From: Carettochelys insculpta | Taxonomy: Eukaryota; Chordata; Testudines; Carettochelyidae | Direction of reading: 5' to 3' | Length of the DNA: 64,000 nucleotides | Assembly: GCF_033958435.1 (NCBI RefSeq) | Contig: NC_134152.1 | Span: 19,566,001 to 19,630,000, forward strand | Shown: positions 59,326 to 64,000 of the stretch, one piece after another | Layout: each line of letters opens with the position of its first letter | How positions within the stretch are numbered: the first letter of the stretch is position 1 | Notes under the pieces: generated by a model | Seen by the model: only the letters and a program-made list of their open reading frames with translations | What the model was told of the DNA's origin: nothing | Databases searched by the model: none | Translations under genes and position numbers: made by a program

Positions 59326-60480
59326 TGAAAGAGATATCTCCCCCAAGCATCGAGAGCGAGACCGATATTCTGAAGGAGGAAGCAGAAAAAGTAATGAAAC
59401 AACTAAAGAACAACAAGAGCCCTGGAAATGATAAGATCACAGGAGAGATGATCAAATACGTCAGAGAAAGAATGATTCAGGAAATACACTGACTATGTAA
59501 GATAGCATGGAAAGAAGGGAAGGTGCCTAAGGAATGGACAAGATCTGTGCTAGTGACAATACCCAAGAAAGGAAGTACATTGGAGTGCAAAAACTACAGA
59601 ATGATTGCCCTAACGAGTCATCTAGGTAAGGTGCTGATGATGATACTGACTGAGACGCTAAGATCGCAGATAGAAGAACATATAGCCGACAAGCAAGCGA
59701 GGTTCAGAACAGATAGAAGTACCCTACAAGCAGAAATTGGCACAAAGACTGATAGCAGAAAAAGCTTGGTGAAAGAACAAGAACATATACGCTTGCTTTG
59801 TCAATTTCAAAAGGCATTTGACGGTATAGATCAGAAAGTGACTTGGGCGGTGTTGGAGTCATAGGGAGTGGATAGCAGACTGATACAGCTGTTGAAGGAT
59901 ATCAATCACAATGCGAAGGCAAAGGTGAAAACATGCAGGGAGCTGGGACGTTGCTTTACAACAAGTAGAGGTACAAGACAAGGAGATCCAGTATCATCAA
60001 GTATCTTCATCACACATCTGGAGAGAGTGATGGACAAGATCAAGGAAGAGGTAGAAGGGATACCTGTGCACAGGAAAAGATTTAACAACTTGAGGTTCGT
60101 GGATGATATAGTTATCGTTGAGGAAGATGAGGAGAAGCTAGTGAAAATGGTGCAGGTGTTAAATGAAGAAGGGAAGCGGTACGGACTGATTATGAACATC
60201 GATAGAACAAAAACAATGGTATTTGGAGATAAGGAAATAGGAAGGAAGATCAGGGTTGATAATATTGAACTAGAAAATGTAGAGAAGTTCACATATCTGG
60301 GGAGCAACATAACGTATGATCTAGACTGTAAGAAGGAAATAGTGACTAGAATAGCGAGAGCAAGAACAAGTTTGAAGGTGATGGATAAGATGTGGAAAAG
60401 CAAAGCGATTAGCTTAAGAATGAAGCTGAACATCTTGAGAATGTGTATTCAGCAACATGTTGTACAGATGTGAGACATGG
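59326..60480 (+). pseudogene. RTE reverse transcriptase domain, broken
   Basis: KNNKSPGNDKITGEMIK lies just after the MITE (about 59410-59460). WTRSVLVTIPKKGS, YRMIALTSHLGKVLM and a CQFQKAFDGID block follow, then a TAG at 59862-59864. The same frame continues with GTRQGDPVSSSIFI and LRFVDDIVIV, where the FVDD box at about 60096-60107 replaces the usual FADD. TKTMVFG and YLGSNIT follow. An earlier stop follows MIQEIH near 59490. These blocks in this order are standard LINE RT motifs and the pattern is RTE-like. Confidence 0.88.
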
Positions 60481-60864
60481 GTGATGACAGATTTGAAGGG
60501 GAGAATATTGGCGTTTAAAAGGAGTTGTTATAGAAAGATTCTGAGAATAGGCTGGATGCAGAAGGTCACCAATGAGGAATTATATAGGAAGATACAGCCA
60601 AAAGAGCACCTGTGGCAGTATGTTATAAAATGGAAGCTACAACTATGTGGGCATATTTGCAGAATGAAGGACGAACGAAAAATCAAGACCCTGGTATTCA
60701 GCATAATGGACGGTTCGAATAGGAGAGGCAGACCCCACAGAGAATGGGTAGATGATATAGTAGATTGGTGCAGAGCTAGTCTACAGAAACTAAGCCACTC
60801 CGCACTGGACAGGGAAAGATGGAAGGAAATAGTGAGAGAGGCATCAGACACCAACGGGCGCTGA
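60457..60864 (+). pseudogene. RTE C-terminal domain after a frameshift
   Basis: Reads YRCETWVMTDLKGR, then FKRSCYRKILRIGWMQKVTN, LCGHICRMKDERKIKTLVF, then RRGRPHREWVDDIVDWC, and closes at a TGA immediately before the TGATGA tail. It is one frame off the RT, so an indel lies near 60455-60475. About 135 codons are intact here, the best-preserved part of the element. Confidence 0.85.
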
Positions 60865-61140
60865 GCCCACGGTTATTGATGATGATGACAGTCACATCCT
60901 GCCCCCCGAGTCTCCTCTTTTCTAAATTGAAAAGTCCCAGTCCTTTTAGCCTCTCCTCATATGGCACCCATTACAAACCACTGATTAATTTTTTCCCTTT
61001 TCTGAACTTTTCCCAATGCCAAAATATCTTTTATAAAATGAGGTGATCAAATCTGCATGCAGCATTCTAGATGTGGACAGACCACGGATTTATATAGAGG
61101 CAATAAGATATTCTCTGTCTCTTTCACTATTCTTTTTTAA

Positions 61141-62339
61141 ATGAAGTAACCTTAAACCTTGCATTTCCTATCTTCCCACTTCTTAACTTTATCCTCTTAA
61201 TATTCCTTTAATGCAGTTCTTTCATGAGTAATATAGGGGAGATTTTCACAGGCACCCAAATTCTCATTAATTTCCAATGAGAGCTAAGCACCTAACTGCC
61301 CTTTGACAATTTTGCCCATCATCTTTTCGTAAATGGAAGCTACTCTCTGATCCGCTGTCTTCCAAAGTCAAGAGTGTTTTCCATTGGCCTCGGTGGGGTT
61401 TAGATCAGGCCTCTCCTGAGCTTCAGATGAAGTGATGAACTGAATAGATCTAGTGCACCATAGCAAACTATTGCAATACAGCTGTCAGTCAATATTCTTA
61501 TGGCTAGACTATTTTGTGAACTGGGAGAGTTCTATCACTCAGACTATCTGAAAGCACAGTCAGCTGAATCAGCCTGCACTGCCACATCATTATGTCAATC
61601 AATATAATGTGTGCATTTTAATACCTCTCCTCTCCCTGCATTATTGCTGCAAATAATTTTGACTTGTGCAGCAATACTCAAACATAAAACATTTTATTTT
61701 TGTAAACAACACTCCAGTTTTGATGGAGATGCAAGAATGGTCTTATGGGGGTGGGGAGAGGGAAATGAAAGTATTTGCTAAGCTGAGGGTGAAATTATTT
61801 TCCTATCACTATAGCTATTGATTTTTTTAACAGAAATCTCCTGTGGCCTGAAAAAGCATCACTGGTAACTGAGCCTTGACATGAGAGATTCTTTAGTTAC
61901 AATACTTTGGTTAAAATAAAGTTTTCAAATATCTCAAGGTTTTAGCTTGTCTTTGACAACAGTGGTGCTAGAGGTAAGGGTAGATACTCAGGTGGTACGA
62001 ACAAGGTTAAAGCAATCAAAGGAAGAAAGAGTTTGTTCAAGTAAATTTTGAACCAGTCTAACTATTTTTGGGTTTCAGATTTTCTTAAAGTCTTAAAGCT
62101 ACTGTGAGATTCAACGTTTTGGACCTCACAATTCTTGAAGGAAAGACTGAGTGGTCTAAATGAGCTTTGGATAGGGCCTGGTTTGGCTTGGCTTGGACAT
62201 GTCCTGTACTCTCTCGCATGGTGTAAGCATGAGGTAGGGTTAAGTTATAGTCATGTTCTCAGAAAGTCATTAATAGTATAGGATGTAACTATGCATTGGC
62301 ATGAACACTGCTGTTTTCCTGGTGTGTTTTTTAAACTCA
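61141..62339. other. No recognised feature
   Basis: AT-rich spacer past the CR1; nothing supportable. Confidence 0.45.
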
Positions 62340-62341
62340 GA

Positions 62342-62640
62342 AGCTATGTCTGCACTAGAGAGTTTTGTTTTTAAAATTCACAGAGAGTCCACACTAAAAA
62401 AAGCATTCTGTTGACACTAAATCAATAGAATGTGGCACTTTTGTTTATAGCCTTCTGCCTCTCCCTCACAAGGCAGAATGCCTTTCTCAACAGAACCATG
62501 TTGATGCTCTGGGGGGCCCTCTGTTGGCAGACTAGCTTCCAGGTCAATGGGCAGCCCTGTCTGCTGTGCTTCTGGCTGGCCATTCTGTAGAGAGAGCAGC
62601 TGGGCAGTCCAGCTACTCTCTGTTGACCAGTCCTTCATGT
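62342..62640 (+). mobile_element. GTCTACAC MITE, 'GAGGCAGAAC' family, right end missing
   Basis: The left end AGCTATGTCTGCACTAGAG is a variant of the shared terminus. TGACACTAAATCAATAGAA, GCCTTCTGCCTCTCCC and CTGTCTGCTGTGCTTCTGG follow the 17730 element. The right terminal repeat is not found before the next MITE begins at 62661. Confidence 0.7.
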
Positions 62641-62660
62641 GGTAAACTTTGCGTGTTAGT

Positions 62661-62887
62661 GGCTATGTCTACACTAGCCAAAAACTTCGAAATGGCCATG
62701 CAAATGGCCATTTCCAAGTTTACTAATGAAGCACTGAAATACATATTCAGTGCCTCATTAGCATGCGGGTGGCTGCGGCACTTCGAAATTGATGCGGCTC
62801 GCCGCCGCGCAGCTCATCTAGACAGGGCTCCTTTTCGAAAGGACCCCGGCTACTTCGAAGTCCCATTATTCCTATGAGCAGATGGGA
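62661..62887 (+). mobile_element. Left half of the foldback MITE family, fused to other DNA
   Basis: GGCTATGTCTACACTAGCC, AATGGCCATGCAAATGGCC and TTCGAAATTGATGCGGC follow the left arm of the 8752-9172 element up to ATTCCTATGAGCAGATGGG. The sequence then changes to unrelated DNA (62888-63046) instead of returning through the right arm. Confidence 0.75.
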
Positions 62888-63046
62888 ACTGTAGCTCGCT
62901 GGCAGACTGTGAACACTCTGTCTTCTTTAAGGGCTCCGAGCTGGAGGGAGATCCTGGAGTCTTCCTGGCCAGAGTAGTTATTTGGGCACACTGGGGAGGA
63001 GGGGCTGGAAGCTATTTATTTCGATATCGCCCCTTTCCCCGTCTAA

Positions 63047-63648
63047 GGCTACGTCTACACTAGCGAGGTCAGAAGATGCTAACGCCTCATTAGCATAACA
63101 GCAGCCACGGCAATTCAAAAGTGCCACTTTCGAATCATGTACTGCCCATGTAGACAGGGGCCTTTCAAAAGGACCCTCAAGTCTTCAAAAGACCCTTATT
63201 CCTATTGTGAAGACTGGGGGCTCCTTTCGAAAGGCCCCCATCTACAAGGGCGGCGTGCGATTCAAAAGCAGCACTTTCTAATCGCTGTGGCCACTATTAT
63301 GCTAATGAAACACTGCATATTCATGACAGCACCTCATTAGCATCCGACATTGGGGCAGGGGGCTGGACTCGATGGCCTCTCGAGGTCCCTTGCAGTCCTA
63401 GTATTCTATGATTCTATGACCTCAGTCATTACCATGCCCCTGCCGAAAGGGGCAGCTTGAATGGCACTTATTTCGAAATATCTATTTTGAAATAAGTGCT
63501 CTTCCTGATGGAAGTTTACTGGAACTGAAATAACACACCTGCTATTTTGAAATTATTTCGAAATAGTGTGTGAGTCATTTAGACATTTCAAAGTTATTTC
63601 GAAATAAGGTCTGTTGTTTTGAAACAGCTCACCTGTGTAGACGTAGCC
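63047..63648. mobile_element. Composite of GTCTACAC MITEs with a CR1 3' end inside
   Basis: The left end GGCTACGTCTACACTAGC follows TAA; the right end is CTGTGTAGACGTAGCC, followed by TAT. The left two-thirds (63047-63349) is the 'CTCATTAGCATC' family with foldback symmetry about TTATTCCTATTGTG. A CR1 3' fragment (63350-63419) interrupts it. The last 200 bp are TTTCGAAATA boxes of another family. The internal junctions are not resolved. Confidence 0.6.
63350..63419 (+). mobile_element. CR1 3'-terminal 70 bp nested in MITE
   Basis: GGGGCTGGACTCGATGGCC, then TCTCGAGGTCCCTTGCAGTC, ending in tandem ATTCTATG octamers. A severely 5'-truncated CR1 insertion. Confidence 0.85.
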
Positions 63649-63745
63649 TATTGACATGTATTCAGAGTACTGCAAGTAAATCAGTTCAGTACACAATGTT
63701 GCATACATAAGGCATGAGGAGCCACTTATGTTCATGTTCAAAATG

Positions 63746-63990
63746 GGGTGAGTCTACACTACTGCGCTGTATTGGGGCACCTGCTCCAGACGTGCTCTCC
63801 TGTCAGCACAACTATACCACATCATTGAGAGGCAGAAGCTATGTCAGTGGGAGAGTGACTCCCCGCTCTCCCCGCCACCCTGAGTGTGGCATAGTTTGGC
63901 TATTGCTTTAGGCCAATGTAACTTACGCCAGCCCTGAGTGACGTAAGTGGCACTGACTTAAGCAGTAGTGGAGACAAGATCACAGTAACA
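63746..63990. mobile_element. Possible GTCTACAC-type MITE at window end
   Basis: GTGAGTCTACACTACTGCG at the left, and TTACGCCAGCCCTGAGTGAC with AGCAGTAGTGGAGACAAGAT at the right, form an imperfect inverted pair. TGACGTAAGTGGCACTGAC lies inside. The TSD is not resolved. Confidence 0.4.
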
Positions 63991-64000
63991 TCAGACTCAG

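Larger units (their letters stand above)
56319..60888 (+). mobile_element. RTE-type LINE, essentially full length, decayed, carrying two MITEs
   Basis: Flanked by GTCATATCC (56310-56318) and GTCACATCC (60891-60899), a TSD of about 9 bp. It ends in TGATGATGATGA (60877-60888), a short tandem tail typical of RTE elements. Subtracting the two 711-bp MITEs and their duplications leaves about 3.14 kb, close to the 3.2-3.3 kb of known RTEs. Coding order is AP endonuclease, connector, reverse transcriptase, then a C-terminal RGRP/W domain. Multiple stops and frameshifts make it inactive. Confidence 0.87.
55530..61140 (-). mobile_element. CR1 LINE 3' part, minus strand, host of a nested insertion stack
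   Basis: The left part, 55530-55960, runs from AGAACACAAGAACGGCC through GGGTCAGACCAAAGATCCAT to TTCTCTAGACCTGTCATG. The right part, 60889 to about 61140, resumes with GTCACATCCTGCCCCCCGAG, TCTCCTCTTTTCTAAATTG and CTTTTAGCCTCTCCTCATAT. The two halves read continuously once the mariner-like MITE (55961-56307) and the RTE (56319-60888) are removed. Non-coding or heavily decayed; the right boundary is approximate. Confidence 0.85.

Noticed and set aside
59906..60433. 175-codon minus-strand frame, serine/threonine/leucine-rich
   Set aside because: Exact antisense of the RTE reverse transcriptase; composition explained by the sense strand.
1..64000. CRISPR arrays, operons, riboswitches, phage or bacterial defence genes
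   Set aside because: No regularly spaced repeats, no long dense ORFs or ribosome-binding sites; the window is vertebrate repeat-rich DNA.
1..64000. Endogenous retrovirus or LTR pair
   Set aside because: No matching long terminal repeats, primer-binding site or retroviral gag/pol/env pattern seen; the RT sequences belong to CR1, RTE and Penelope elements.

Overview
This 64-kb window is AT-rich vertebrate DNA with no recognisable host gene. I found no exon series, rRNA, CRISPR array, operon or bacterial-type gene. The repeats point to a non-avian reptile, most likely a turtle: CR1 LINEs ending in ATTCTATG octamers, a Penelope-like element (PLE) with a GIY-YIG endonuclease, an RTE-type LINE, several hAT MITEs with 8-bp target-site duplications (TSDs), mariner-like MITEs flanked by TA, and many MITEs whose ends read like GGCTACGTCTACAC. 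The species call is inference from repeat content.

Layout. 1-375 is the tail of a non-LTR retrotransposon. 376-7360 is mostly unannotatable single-copy-looking DNA with one tRNA-like relic. 7360-9990 is a block of GTCTACAC MITEs, one a 421-bp foldback inserted in a CR1. 10-26 kb holds scattered hAT and GTCTACAC MITEs and three CR1 copies, one with a clean 296-codon reverse-transcriptase C-terminus (18920-19810). 26.7-35 kb is nearly featureless. 35.7-38.7 kb has two Penelope copies in opposite orientation; the second carries RT and GIY-YIG remnants. 44.5-47.8 kb has three MITEs of one 680-711-bp family. 48-56 kb is a mosaic of hAT, CR1, mariner-like and GTCTACAC elements. 55.5-61.1 kb is the best stratified region: a CR1 contains a mariner-like MITE and an essentially full-length but decayed RTE LINE, and the RTE contains two further 711-bp MITEs. 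62.3-64 kb is another pile-up of GTCTACAC MITEs.

Functionally this is a record of layered transposition. TSDs visible by eye let many insertions be delimited to the base: TAA, ATT, TGA, ATG, TTG, TCT and TTT for GTCTACAC MITEs; 8 bp for hAT; TA for the mariner-like MITEs; 9-10 bp for the RTE. The least explained component is the GTCTACAC MITE assemblage: several structurally unrelated interiors share one terminal motif and 3-bp TSDs. In one family, four copies retain the same 121-codon open frame containing a perfect Kozak-like start.
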